Source: Anaerolineaceae bacterium UBA3924 (GTDB taxonomy: Bacteria > Chloroflexota > Anaerolineae > Anaerolineales > Anaerolineaceae). Taken from it: a stretch of DNA of 58,302 nucleotides. Where the stretch lies: the NCBI GenBank assembly GCA_002385985.1, contig DGEO01000027.1:174445-232746 (forward strand). The letters are read 5' to 3'. The position numbers and the translations under genes are program-made. Position 1 is the stretch's first letter. Each line of letters starts with the position of its first letter. Of the stretch, positions 15,660 to 24,757 are shown piece after piece. The notes beneath the pieces are model-generated. The model made no database searches. It saw only the letters and a list, made by a program, of their open reading frames with translations, and was not told the DNA's origin.

Positions 15660-16871
15660 TCAGCGCAGTCCCCAGACCCATTGATAGAACACTTCCAGCT
15701 GTGCGCGCACCCGGCTGATCTCGGCGCGCTCGCGAATGCAGTCCAGATTGATGGCGGCGGCCCGCAGGCGCAGCTCGGGCTGCTCCAGGGCCAGCAGGAA
15801 GGCTTCCGCCACTGTCTGCGGCTTGTTCGGCTCGACCAGCAGCCCGTTTACTCCCGGAGTGATCCACTCGCGAAGTGCCTCAATATCCCCGGCGACCGGG
15901 AAGCAGCCCAGCGCCATGGCCTCCAGCAGGGTGTTGGGCGTGCCGTCGTGCGTGGTCACCGAGGAGGTAACCTGCGAGCGCCGGAACAGCTCCCACAGCT
16001 GGGGCTGGGGCAAATAGGGCAGCAGGTGCACGTGGTCTGCCACCTTCAGCCGTTCCAGCCACTGCTGCGCCTCCACCTGGCCGGCCATGGCCGGGCAGAG
16101 GAAGTGGACGTCCGGCCGGCGCTGCAGCACCAGCGGGACGGCCTGGAAGAACACATCCGTGCGGGCGTAGGCCGGGCGGATGCCGCGCGGGTTGATAATC
16201 AGCGGAGCGTCCGCGGGTATGTCCGCGGGCAGGATGCCCTCCAGCGATGCGGGCGTATTGATCTCGGCCAGGTCGATGCCGCCGTTGCCGGGGGCAACCA
16301 GCGTGGGCCGCTCTTCCGGGAAGCCCCACGCCTTCGCCAGGCGGATATCCCGGTGGGCGTCGGCAACCAGCCCGTTGGCCCGGCGCAGCGTGCGCTCGGT
16401 CCAGGAGCGCATCGAGCGGGACTGAACGGCGTGCAGGGTCAGGTCGTTGCCCCAGATGGTCACCGCCAGCGGGAAGCGCGGCGGGGTGTAGGAAGCCAGC
16501 ATACCCTCAAAGGGGATGCGCAGCGCGTGGACCATGTCCGGGCCGGTCTGCTCCACCAGACGGGCGAACTGCCCGCCGAAGCGGCGCAGGGTGAGCGGCC
16601 CCAGCTGGTAGCGGCCCTTCAGGAACAGCGAGCGGAAGCGGGTCACCGCTTTGCGCGGGTTGAATGCGGAGCGGGAGGTTTGGCCGCTTCCTCCGGGGCC
16701 GGAAGCCATGCCGCTGAAGGCCACCGGCATCACCGCCAGCAGCGGCACGCCGGGGATGGGCTCGCAGGGGTAGGTGGAGACCAGTGAGACTTGATGGCCG
16801 GTGGCCAGCACCCCCTGAATCCAGCGGCGCGCGATGGGACTCCGGCCGTCGGCGACGAAAAGGATGTGCAT
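15660..16871 (-). CDS. Glycosyltransferase family 4-type protein
   Basis: A 403-aa GT-B fold retaining glycosyltransferase. The N-terminal domain starts MHILFVADGRSPIARRWIQG with the usual first strand and substrate loop. The C-terminal half has the nucleotide-sugar region: SSVTTHDGTPNTLLEAMALGCFPVAGDIEALREWI, which holds the E-x7-E-like pair. The divergence from the strict EX7E pattern fits the GT4 family subset found in polysaccharide or glycolipid synthesis. Sugar and acceptor are unknown. SD AAGGAG 7 nt before the ATG. It follows a second glycosyltransferase by 20 bp, so the two probably act in the same pathway. Confidence 0.88.
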   Translation of the reverse strand: MHILFVADGRSPIARRWIQGVLATGHQVSLVSTYPCEPIPGVPLLAVMPVAFSGMASGPGGSGQTSRSAFNPRKAVTRFRSLFLKGRYQLGPLTLRRFGGQFARLVEQTGPDMVHALRIPFEGMLASYTPPRFPLAVTIWGNDLTLHAVQSRSMRSWTERTLRRANGLVADAHRDIRLAKAWGFPEERPTLVAPGNGGIDLAEINTPASLEGILPADIPADAPLIINPRGIRPAYARTDVFFQAVPLVLQRRPDVHFLCPAMAGQVEAQQWLERLKVADHVHLLPYLPQPQLWELFRRSQVTSSVTTHDGTPNTLLEAMALGCFPVAGDIEALREWITPGVNGLLVEPNKPQTVAEAFLLALEQPELRLRAAAINLDCIRERAEISRVRAQLEVFYQWVWGLR

Positions 16872-16891
16872 GCTCGGCTCCTTGGCTGCTT

Positions 16892-18007
16892 CTAGATATA
16901 CACGCAGGAGGGATACACGGCACGGACGGCCTGCTCGAAGGCGGCCACCATGCCCTCCAGATTGATTTCTTCGGTCACAATGCGGTAGGACTCAGTACCA
17001 AAGCGGCGCAGGCGGGCCGGGTCCTCCAGCGCGGACCGCAGCGCGGCGCACAGCGCGGCGGCGTCGCCGGGCTGGACTGCCCAGCCGTTGGTGGGGCGGA
17101 CCAGATCCTCTTGGGTGCCGTCAGCCTCTCCGACGATGACTGGCAGCGCATGGGCCATGGCCTGCTGCACGGCCAGCCCGCCGGTGCCCGGCAGGACAAA
17201 CAGATCGGCCCGATCGAAGATTTCGTCCAGTTCCGGGCCATGGCGCGGGCCGAGGAACTCTGCGTCGGGATAGATCTCCCGTGCCAGGCGCTGCAGGTCT
17301 TCGCGGGCGGGTCCGTCGCCGACGATCCACAGCCGTGGACGCAGCTCGTCGGGCAGCCCGGCGCAGGCCTGCAGCAGCAGGTCGACCCGTTTGCGCTCCT
17401 GCAGGCGGCCGACGAACAGCACCACGGGCCGGCCCGCATACCCCTGCTCAGGGCGGTGCGGGGGCGGCGAGGTCGGGCGGGAGACGGCGGCATTGCGGGC
17501 GATAAAAACCTTCTCCGCCGGGAAGCCGAGGGAGATGAAATCCTCCGCGCCGCGCTGGCTGTAGGCGATCAGCGCGTCGAACTGGCGAACGAACGCCCGG
17601 TAAAAATGGAACTGCAGGCGCGAGCGGCGGGAGGACGGCGCGCCCAGCCCCCAGCCGATGACCGCCCGGCGGCGGGTGTGCATCCAGCGGACGGCGACCG
17701 GCAGGCTGAGGTTGCGCGGGTTGGCTTCCACGATCAGGGTCTGTGGCTGCCAGGCTTCGAGCCAGCGGATCAGGTTGCGCTGCCACCACACGGTGGAGGG
17801 CATCTTGCTCAGGTACTGGTTATCCGCCAGGGTCAGCTGAGCCGCGTCCAGGCGGCCGGCGCTGAAAATGCCCTCATGCGGCTGCGGACTTCCGGCGAAA
17901 ACGCTCAGCCCGGAGGGGCAGGCGCGGGCCAGCGCGTCGAAAAACGGCGCCCGGTACGCCGGCAGCACGCGCTGCTGCACACCCAGGCGGGCGGGGATGG
18001 CGTTCAT
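16892..18007 (-). CDS. Glycosyltransferase family 4/1 protein
   Basis: A 371-aa GT-B glycosyltransferase. The C-terminal domain shows VVLFVGRLQERKRVDLLLQA, the hinge strand typical of GT4, WIVGDGPAREDLQRLA, and VLPGTGGLAVQQAMAHALPVI, where the usual E of the EGFG loop is replaced by GGLAVQQ, so it is a divergent member. DALIAYSQRGAEDFISLGFP is the inter-domain segment. Its ATG overlaps the sbcC stop codon in an ATGA arrangement, so it is translationally coupled to sbcC despite the unrelated function. Confidence 0.87.
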   Translation of the reverse strand: MNAIPARLGVQQRVLPAYRAPFFDALARACPSGLSVFAGSPQPHEGIFSAGRLDAAQLTLADNQYLSKMPSTVWWQRNLIRWLEAWQPQTLIVEANPRNLSLPVAVRWMHTRRRAVIGWGLGAPSSRRSRLQFHFYRAFVRQFDALIAYSQRGAEDFISLGFPAEKVFIARNAAVSRPTSPPPHRPEQGYAGRPVVLFVGRLQERKRVDLLLQACAGLPDELRPRLWIVGDGPAREDLQRLAREIYPDAEFLGPRHGPELDEIFDRADLFVLPGTGGLAVQQAMAHALPVIVGEADGTQEDLVRPTNGWAVQPGDAAALCAALRSALEDPARLRRFGTESYRIVTEEINLEGMVAAFEQAVRAVYPSCVYI

Positions 18008-20568
18008 TGGGTGACCACCCTGACCTGGGAACCGCTGGCGGTCTTCTCCACCTCGATGCGGGCCGGGAAGGCGTCCTTGAGTTCCTCGAGGTGGGTGATG
18101 ACCAGCACTTTGGCGAAATCGGGCTTCACCAGGTTAATCGCTTCCAGCAGGCGCTGCCGGCCTTCCACGTCCTGACTGCCGAAGCCCTCGTCGATTACCA
18201 GGGTCTGCAGGCGGGCGCCGGCGCGCTGGGCCAGCACCCGTGAGAGGGCCAGGCGGATGGCGAAGTTCACCCGGAAGGCTTCGCCGCCGGAGAACAGCTC
18301 GTATTCTCGCGGGCCGGCCGGATCGCTGATCTCGATGTCCAGCGTTTCGCGCAGGTCCTCGCGCTTTTTGTCCTTGTACTCGCGCTGGGTGCGGAAGCGC
18401 ACGCTCATCGCGCCGTCGGTCAGGCGCTCGAGGATCTCGTTGGCCTGCGCCTCGATCTCCGGCAGGGCCTGTTCGATCAGCAGGGCGGGTACGCCGTCCT
18501 TGCTGAAGGCCCGCTCCAGCGCGCGCAGGCGGTTGATCTGCTCCAGCACGCGGTCGCGCTGGTTGTTTAGCTCCCGCTGGCGTTCGCGCTGGCGCGAAAG
18601 CACCTCGACCGACTGGGCCGCCGCGCCCACCTGCATGCGCATCTGGTTCTCGCGCGACTTGAGCTCGAACATCTCCCGCTCGGCCTTGTCCAGGTCGGGC
18701 AGCTGCGCGGCGTCCTCCTGGTACTTCTGTTCGGCGGCCAGGTACTGGGCTTCCTGATCCCGCACGGCCTGCGCATCGCGCTCCACCTGTGCGGCCAGCC
18801 CCTCGATTTCCCGCTCCAGGGGGGCCAATGCGGCCCGGGCGGTGGAGAGCTGGCGCATCAGCTCCTCGCTGGCCCGCCCGTCCATCTCAGCCTTTCGGAC
18901 GGCGGCGTGAGCGGCGGCGTCGTAGCCCAGGTCCTTGAGGGCCTCGTCGATGCGGGCCAGCTGCTGGCGGGCTTCATGCGCATAGTCTTCCTGTTCCAGA
19001 ATCCGCTGAATTTCAGCCAGGCGGACGGCGCCGTTCGACTGCCAGGCGGTCTGGGCGTTCAGCAGCTGCTCCTGCTGGGCGGCCAGCTGGGTGTGGCGCA
19101 GCTGCACCTGCCGCAGCTGCTGCTCCACCTGCGTGAACTCGCGGAGCTGCTTTTCCCGCTCCAGCTTATCCTTCTCGGCCTGTTTGCACAGCGCCTGGTT
19201 GGCCCGGTACTGGTCGGCCAGCGCTTTGCCTTCAGCGGTCAGGGCCTCAATTTTCTTCTGCCGCTCTTCAGCGCTCAGGGGCTGGCCGCAGACCGGGCAG
19301 GTGGCCCCGGTCACATCCTCCAGGGTTTTGATGCGGTCCTTGAGGGCTTGCATTTCCTCCATGAAGCGGCGGTTTTCCTGCTGCTTTTCCAGCACCAGCT
19401 GCACGGCCGCCTGGACCTGCTGTTCGACGGCAGGCTTGAGCTCCATGTGGGCCACCAGCTGCTCTTCTTCCTGAATGACGGGCTGCAGCTGGGCGGCGAT
19501 CTGGGCCAGCTGTCTGGTGGTCTGCTCGGCCTGGGCCTGCTGCTCGAGGTAGTTTCTCTGTTCCTGCTCCAGCCGGGCGCGCTCGGAGTTGATCACCATC
19601 AGCGGTTCGGCGCGCTGCTGCTCGTACTGGCGGAAGTTAGCCGCGACCGCCTCCCAGCGTTCCAGCTCTTTGCGGCTGTCCTGCCAGGCGCGGTAGGCGG
19701 CTTCGATCTGGTCCGCGCTGGCCAGCTGCTGCAGGTACTGCTCGCGCTCCTGCTGGCGCTCGGCCAGCTGGCGGCGCGAAGCCTGCAGCCGGCTGCGCTC
19801 GGCCGCTAGGTTGTTGGCCAGGACCTTTAAATACTGCTCGCGCTCCTTCAACGAAGCGGCAGCCCGCTGCAGGTTTTCAAACGATTCCTGGCTGGCGGTG
19901 ACCAGCTGGTGCAGGCGCTCCAGCTCGGCCTCCAGCTGCGCCAGGTGGGCGCGCCGCTGCTCCTCCTCGGCCAGTTCTTTTTCGATTTCCTTCAGCTGGC
20001 CGTCCAGCATGTTCAGCTGGTTTTCCTCCAGCTTGCGCCGCCGGGCGGCCTCTTCGCGGTACACCTCCCAGACCTCCAGCCCCAGAATGCTGCTGAGAAT
20101 GCGCTTGCGCTCGCCTGGCTTCTGCTGGGCGAACTGGTCGGCTTTGCCCTGCAGCAGGAAGGAGGCGTTGGTGAAGGTGTCATAGTCCATGCGCAAGGTC
20201 TGCTGGATGCGGGCCTCGGTTTCGCGCAGGCTGTGCTCAGTCAGCGGGCGCCACTGGCCGTCCTCCCCGCAGATGGAGAACTCCAGCAGGGTGGTCTTGC
20301 CGCGCGGCTTGACGCGCTGGATGCGGTAGCGCTGGTGTTCGTACTCAAAATCCAGGATTACCTCGGCCATCTGAGAGCCGTTGTGGATCAGGCTGTCGTC
20401 CCGCCGCCGGGCCTGGCCGAAAATGGCCCAGGTGATGGCGTCCAGCAGCGAGGACTTGCCCGACCCGTTGGCGCCGGAGATGGCGGCCAGGTCGAAGGGG
20501 GTGAAGTCGATGACGACCGGCTCTCGGTAGGAGAGGAAACCGGATATTTTGAGCGAGATGGGAATCAT
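18004..20568 (-). CDS. sbcC: SbcC/Rad50-type DNA repair ATPase
   Basis: An 854-aa SMC-like ATPase that works with SbcD to open and cleave hairpin or protein-blocked DNA ends. Walker A is GANGSGKSS (residues 32-40), followed by the Q-loop LLQGKADQFAQQKPGERK. Two long coiled-coil arms (about 170-400 and 440-690) flank the zinc hook CPVC (424-427). The C-terminal lobe has the signature motif ELFSGGEAFRVNFAIRLALSR and Walker B LVIDEGFGSQD. It is somewhat shorter than E. coli SbcC (about 1,050 aa). In this operon sbcC is separated from sbcD by a CNNM/CorC gene. Confidence 0.95.
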   Translation of the reverse strand: MIPISLKISGFLSYREPVVIDFTPFDLAAISGANGSGKSSLLDAITWAIFGQARRRDDSLIHNGSQMAEVILDFEYEHQRYRIQRVKPRGKTTLLEFSICGEDGQWRPLTEHSLRETEARIQQTLRMDYDTFTNASFLLQGKADQFAQQKPGERKRILSSILGLEVWEVYREEAARRRKLEENQLNMLDGQLKEIEKELAEEEQRRAHLAQLEAELERLHQLVTASQESFENLQRAAASLKEREQYLKVLANNLAAERSRLQASRRQLAERQQEREQYLQQLASADQIEAAYRAWQDSRKELERWEAVAANFRQYEQQRAEPLMVINSERARLEQEQRNYLEQQAQAEQTTRQLAQIAAQLQPVIQEEEQLVAHMELKPAVEQQVQAAVQLVLEKQQENRRFMEEMQALKDRIKTLEDVTGATCPVCGQPLSAEERQKKIEALTAEGKALADQYRANQALCKQAEKDKLEREKQLREFTQVEQQLRQVQLRHTQLAAQQEQLLNAQTAWQSNGAVRLAEIQRILEQEDYAHEARQQLARIDEALKDLGYDAAAHAAVRKAEMDGRASEELMRQLSTARAALAPLEREIEGLAAQVERDAQAVRDQEAQYLAAEQKYQEDAAQLPDLDKAEREMFELKSRENQMRMQVGAAAQSVEVLSRQRERQRELNNQRDRVLEQINRLRALERAFSKDGVPALLIEQALPEIEAQANEILERLTDGAMSVRFRTQREYKDKKREDLRETLDIEISDPAGPREYELFSGGEAFRVNFAIRLALSRVLAQRAGARLQTLVIDEGFGSQDVEGRQRLLEAINLVKPDFAKVLVITHLEELKDAFPARIEVEKTASGSQVRVVTQ

Positions 20569-20623
20569 GCGGCGGCCTTCATTTTTCCGTATGAAAGGGG
20601 CGTATTCCAGCCCGCGGGTGAGA

Positions 20624-21937
20624 TCATTCTTCAGACCGGACCTGCGGGATCACCAGCACCTTGTCGACGCGGCGCTCGTCCATGTCCACCACTTCAAAGC
20701 GGAAGCCGCTCCAGTCGAAGTACTGGCCGGCCTGAGGGATGGAGCCAAGCTGGCTGACGATGAACCCGCCCAGCGTCTGGTAGCCGATGCGATCCTCTTC
20801 CGGCAGCTGGTTGACGCCAAGCAGCTCCTTGACCTCGTCGATGGAAACCAGCCCGTCGATGAGCCAGCTGCCGTCCTCGCGGTGAACCGCGGTCGGGCTG
20901 GGCTCGTCGCTCAGGTCCGGCAGATCACCGACGATGGACTTAAGAATATCATACAGGGTGACCATGCCCGTCAGGCCGCCGTATTCGTCAATCACCAGCC
21001 CGACGTGCACCCGGGCCTCGCGGATCAGCTCCAGCACCTTGAGGGCAGACATCGACTCGGGGATGAACAGCGGAGGCTGCATCAGATCCTCGATCACCAC
21101 TGGCTGGCCCTGCATGTGGCGGGTCAGGATGTCCTTGGCGGAGACCACGCCCAGTACGTTGTCCAGGCTCTCCCGGGCGACCGGGAAGCGGGTGTGGTTG
21201 CTTTCCAGCACCAGCTGGATGTTTTCCTCCAGCGGGTCCTCCAGATCGATCCATTCCAGCTCGGTGCGCGGGGTCATGATGGCGTCGACGAAGCGGTTGC
21301 CCAGCCGGAAGACGGACTCGATGATATCCTGCTCGGCCTCTTCAAACACGCCCACCTGCGTGCCCTGCTCCATCAATACCCGGATCTCCTCGACGGAGAC
21401 GGGCGGCTCGGTGCTGGGCCGGACACCCAGGATGCGCAGGCCCAGCTCGGTCGAGGCGCTCAGCAGGCGCACGACCGGGCGGGTGATTTTGGAAATGGTG
21501 TTGATCGGGCCGACCATACGCGTGGCGGTGGCTTCCGGGTTGTTCAGCCCCAGGCGCTTGGGGATCAGCTCGCCGATCACCAGGGAGAAATAGGTGGTCA
21601 GCAGGACAACCACCACCAGGGCCAGAGTGGCGCTGTATGGGCGCAGGAATGGTACCCGGGCCAACTGCCCGGCCAGCGGCTCGGCCAGCGCGGCGCCGCC
21701 GATGGCGCCGGCGAACACCCCGATCAGGCTGATGGCGATCTGGATGGTGGAGAGGAAATTGGTGGGTGATTCCAGAATGGCCAGCACGCTTTCAGCCGGC
21801 CGGTCGCCTTCATCCGCCCTTTGCTTCAGCTTGGCGCGCCGGGAGGAGACAAAGGCGATTTCGGTCATCGAAAACACGCCGTTGATCACCAGCAGGAAGA
21901 AAATGAGGAACAGTTCAAACAGGATATTATCGTTCAT
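20624..21937 (-). CDS. CNNM/CorC (HlyC) family membrane protein with CBS domains
   Basis: A 437-aa protein with the order DUF21 transmembrane domain (residues 1-190, four hydrophobic segments beginning LFLIFFLLVINGVFSMTEIAF), a CBS pair (about 205-330, including MTPRTELEWIDLEDPLEENI) and a C-terminal CorC_HlyC domain (about 345-430, SWLIDGLVSIDEVKELLG and TLGGFIVSQLGSIP). Homologues export or regulate Mg2+ and other divalent cations. Its start overlaps the end of sbcD by 11 bp, so it is translated from the same message. A role supplying or sensing the divalent metal used by SbcCD is conceivable but only inference. Confidence 0.92.
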   Translation of the reverse strand: MNDNILFELFLIFFLLVINGVFSMTEIAFVSSRRAKLKQRADEGDRPAESVLAILESPTNFLSTIQIAISLIGVFAGAIGGAALAEPLAGQLARVPFLRPYSATLALVVVVLLTTYFSLVIGELIPKRLGLNNPEATATRMVGPINTISKITRPVVRLLSASTELGLRILGVRPSTEPPVSVEEIRVLMEQGTQVGVFEEAEQDIIESVFRLGNRFVDAIMTPRTELEWIDLEDPLEENIQLVLESNHTRFPVARESLDNVLGVVSAKDILTRHMQGQPVVIEDLMQPPLFIPESMSALKVLELIREARVHVGLVIDEYGGLTGMVTLYDILKSIVGDLPDLSDEPSPTAVHREDGSWLIDGLVSIDEVKELLGVNQLPEEDRIGYQTLGGFIVSQLGSIPQAGQYFDWSGFRFEVVDMDERRVDKVLVIPQVRSEE

Positions 21938-23279
21938 CCCAGACGTCTACACTCCCCTCCTCCGTCCACTGCGACGTGGAGGTTATGATGTCTTCAGCCA
22001 GCCGGTTGATGTCACGTAAATCCGGCGGATCGGTGTAAATGGTTTTCCAGTACTGGTTCAATAATTCCATGGGTGACAGGCTGCTGACGCCCTGGTCTTC
22101 GGGCAGGCGCATGCGGGCCTGCATCTGCGGGCGGCGCACCAGGTGAAAGTCGAAGGCTGGCTCGGCGTAGCGGCGCAGCGGGCCGTCGTCCAGCAGCGCG
22201 TCCCACTCGCGGGGGTACTCGACCACCAGGCGCATGATGGCGTCCTTGAACTCCTCCGGCGGGGGCAGCTCGGCCATCAGCCGGGCGAGGAACTGCTCCG
22301 GCGTGGGCAGGGCCTGTTCCGCGGCGATCGGGTCGGGCGGGATGACGGGCAGCGGAGGAGGCGGATCCGGCAGCCGAAGGTCTTCGATCGTCCGCAGGCG
22401 CAGGCTTTTGTCGATGAACTTGCGCCCTTCGATGCGGCGCCATTCCCACTTCGTCTTCTGCTTCTCCAGGAAGACCATGGAGAAGCACTTGTCGTCATGG
22501 GCCTCGCCAAAATCGACCCGCTCAATCGACCCCGGGTAGATGACCGGCGGGTAGCCGCCCTGGTTCAGGTTCTGCGCCTTGTGGATGTGACCCAGGGCCA
22601 CGTAATCCAGGCGCGGGTCGCGCACCAGCGAGGCTGGCAGCACGATGTCCTTGCCCAGCATCACCGAACGCTCGCCCCCGTAGATGGCCCCCTGCACGCT
22701 GGCGTGGGCCAGCATCACGGTGGGCAGGTCGGGGTCGCATTTTTCCAGCCATTCGTTGACAATGTTCACCAGCGCCTGCTCCAGCTGCTGGTAGACCTCT
22801 TCCGGGTCCAGGCCGCTGAGCTGCAGAGTGGCCATGTAGGCCGAGCGGCTCACCCAGGGGAGGGCCAGCACCTGCAGGGGCAGCCCTTCCAGCTGGGCCG
22901 GGCCGAGCATGGCCGGACGGCCGAGGACGTGCAGGTGGGGAATCTGCAGGGTCTCGAACTCGTGCAGTGCGTGAGCGCGCCCGGCGGCCGGGGAAAGGTC
23001 GTGGTTGCCAACCAGCAGCAGGGTGGGGATGCCGGCCGCGGACAGGCGCATCATGCGCTTGTCCCACTCGCGCTGGAAGGTCGGGGCCGGGGTGCGGTCG
23101 CGGTAAGCGTCCCCGGCGAACATGACCAGGTCTACCTTCTCCCTGATGGCCGCGTCGACGATGGTGTCCAGCGCTTTGAGGAAGTCGAGCACCCGCTGGG
23201 GGAGGCCGGTTTCCGGGTCGTGCCGGCCGCGGTTGGCCATGTCGATATGTGCGTCCGCAAAATGAACGATTCTAAGCAT
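21927..23279 (-). CDS. sbcD: SbcD/Mre11-type exonuclease subunit
   Basis: A 450-aa metallophosphoesterase. Phosphoesterase motifs: FADAHIDMANRG (D-x-H, residues 7-18), VMFAGDAYRDR (GD), LLVGNHDLSPAAG (GNHD), LAHASVQGAIYG and GHIHKAQNLNQGGYPPVIYPGS (GHxH). The capping and C-terminal domain from about 290 contains a Pro-rich linker (LPDPPPPLPVIPPDP), then a helical region that would contact the base of the SbcC coiled coils. Works with SbcC as an ATP-dependent double-strand nuclease. It follows the C39 peptidase gene by 22 bp and leads the repair part of the operon. Confidence 0.93.
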   Translation of the reverse strand: MLRIVHFADAHIDMANRGRHDPETGLPQRVLDFLKALDTIVDAAIREKVDLVMFAGDAYRDRTPAPTFQREWDKRMMRLSAAGIPTLLLVGNHDLSPAAGRAHALHEFETLQIPHLHVLGRPAMLGPAQLEGLPLQVLALPWVSRSAYMATLQLSGLDPEEVYQQLEQALVNIVNEWLEKCDPDLPTVMLAHASVQGAIYGGERSVMLGKDIVLPASLVRDPRLDYVALGHIHKAQNLNQGGYPPVIYPGSIERVDFGEAHDDKCFSMVFLEKQKTKWEWRRIEGRKFIDKSLRLRTIEDLRLPDPPPPLPVIPPDPIAAEQALPTPEQFLARLMAELPPPEEFKDAIMRLVVEYPREWDALLDDGPLRRYAEPAFDFHLVRRPQMQARMRLPEDQGVSSLSPMELLNQYWKTIYTDPPDLRDINRLAEDIITSTSQWTEEGSVDVWDER

Positions 23280-23301
23280 GATCTCCGTCTGGGGATTAAC
23301 T

Positions 23302-24615
23302 CTAGCCGCCGATGCCTAGCTGGGTGGCCAGCTCCAGGGCGGGGTCAAAACCGGGGTGGTACTCCAGCGCTTTGCGGGTGTCTTCGGCCGCGCCGGTGTA
23401 GTCACCCAGGACGATTTTCGCGCGGGCACGCCAGACAAAACTCTCCTCGATGTACGGCTCGGCCACCGCGCTGATGGTGGTGTCGGCCAGGTCGATCACA
23501 TCCTGGTAGCGGCCGGAGAAGTAATATGCAAAATACGGGCCAGTCTGGTACCAGAGTATGCGCCAGGGCCGCTGGCTGGAGGGCAGTTCGGCCATCAGCA
23601 GGAAGGCCTGGTCGTAGGCGGCGGCCGCGCCAGTAAAGTCACCCAGGTTGACCAGGCTGGTCCCGCGGTTGAACCAGGCGAAAAACTGTCCCAGGCCTTC
23701 CAGCTCCGCGATCTCGCGAGAGGCGCGCTCGGCGGCAGTCTCAAATGCGGCGATGGGATCGGCCAGGGGACCCAGCAGGGCCATCACTTCGCTTTCCTGC
23801 GGGTAGGGGAAGATCACCATGAACTGGTAATTGAACGAGCGCCACTCCTGCTCGAACTGCTCATAGGGGATGGGGTAATCCGGCTGGTAGAACGAATCCT
23901 GCGAGATGAACTGGCCTTTAGCGTCGTCATAACCGGTCAGCACAGTGTAATGCCCGATCCAGGAGATCTTGCCGTACACGTCTTTCATCATCGGCCCGGT
24001 CTCCACCAGGACGGGGTAGCCGTTGGCCAGCAGGGTCTTCAGCGTCTGCAGGTCACCGCCGTGCCGGACGGCCGCCGTCAGGTTGGTGTAGCGGGTGACG
24101 TAATCGGCCATCTCGTAGAGCATGACGTTCTTGTCTTTTTCAAAAGGCTTGATCACCTCGCCGACGGTGACACGGTCACCCTGCCAGCCCCAGTAGGAAA
24201 GCCCCATGGCCAGGTTGGCCGGGGCGCAGTAGTTCCACATGCCGTGCTGGTCGTGGTAGACCACCCCCTCAAGGCTCACCGAGGACGGTAGCGGCGTCGG
24301 CGTGGGGGTCGGAGTGGCCGTGGGTTCGGACGTGGATGCCGTCTCGCCGGGCTCAATCGTGGGGGCTGGCTCGGTTGGCGTGGGGGAGGGTGAGGGGGTC
24401 ATCGCCTGCAGGGTGGCGTGGACGATGGCGTCCACCTGCGCCTGGGGGACGAAGACAGCCTCCTCGGGCGGGAACAGGGCGTACTGAATTCGCCCTCGCC
24501 AGTCGGAAAGGTGCCAGGCGGCCCGCTCGCGCAGGTCCGGGATGCCCAGCGTGGCTGCCGCCATCAGCAGCAGGATGCCGAGCGTTCCTATAATGAAGTA
24601 GCCTTTTCTGGGCAT
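23302..24615 (-). CDS. Membrane-anchored C39-family peptidase with C-terminal TPR-like repeats
   Basis: A 437-aa surface protein. One N-terminal TM or signal anchor (residues 6-24), a Ser/Thr/Pro-rich spacer (70-112, with repeated TPTPTP), a C39-type papain-fold domain (115-270) and TPR-like helices (290-437). The catalytic residues can be placed: Cys130 in WNYCAPANLAMGL, His222 in GHYTVLTGYD and Asp240 in SQDSF. C39 domains cut double-glycine leader peptides in exporters, but stand-alone exported ones have unknown substrates. A TATAAT box lies 6 nt before the ATG, suggesting a leaderless mRNA heading the sbcDC operon. Confidence 0.87.
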   Translation of the reverse strand: MPRKGYFIIGTLGILLLMAAATLGIPDLRERAAWHLSDWRGRIQYALFPPEEAVFVPQAQVDAIVHATLQAMTPSPSPTPTEPAPTIEPGETASTSEPTATPTPTPTPLPSSVSLEGVVYHDQHGMWNYCAPANLAMGLSYWGWQGDRVTVGEVIKPFEKDKNVMLYEMADYVTRYTNLTAAVRHGGDLQTLKTLLANGYPVLVETGPMMKDVYGKISWIGHYTVLTGYDDAKGQFISQDSFYQPDYPIPYEQFEQEWRSFNYQFMVIFPYPQESEVMALLGPLADPIAAFETAAERASREIAELEGLGQFFAWFNRGTSLVNLGDFTGAAAAYDQAFLLMAELPSSQRPWRILWYQTGPYFAYYFSGRYQDVIDLADTTISAVAEPYIEESFVWRARAKIVLGDYTGAAEDTRKALEYHPGFDPALELATQLGIGG

Positions 24616-24621
24616 ACAGGA

Positions 24622-24627
24622 ATTATA
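24622..24627 (-). promoter_or_regulatory. -10 box (TATAAT) of the C39 peptidase gene
   Basis: Perfect hexamer on the minus strand with 6 nt to the start codon; no SD. Transcription would start at or near the ATG. Confidence 0.45.
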
Positions 24628-24699
24628 TCATCCCCCGGGCTGCCGGCCTGAAACCGGCGCTGAAGGGCACTTCTCCGGTGGAAACTGCCCTGGCGGCTG

Positions 24700-24708
24700 T
24701 GTTATAAT
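24700..24708 (+). promoter_or_regulatory. Extended -10 (TGT-TATAAT) of the glucan phosphorylase operon
   Basis: TGTTATAAT 49 nt before the ATG at 24758; leader of roughly 43 nt. No clear -35, as expected for an extended -10 promoter. Confidence 0.5.
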
Positions 24709-24757
24709 GCTCGCCCGTTTCCCGTCATCACACGAGGCGGTCTGGACGGGAGGAGAA

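Noticed and set aside
15681..16787. Plus-strand open frame opposite a glycosyltransferase
   Set aside because: Shadow frame with unnatural composition.
22143..23474. Plus-strand open frame opposite sbcD
   Set aside because: Gln/Arg/Gly-rich shadow; sbcD motifs are complete on the minus strand.
24310..24400. Simple-sequence repeat (TPTPTP coding)
   Set aside because: It is the Thr/Pro-rich linker of the C39 protein, not a separate element.
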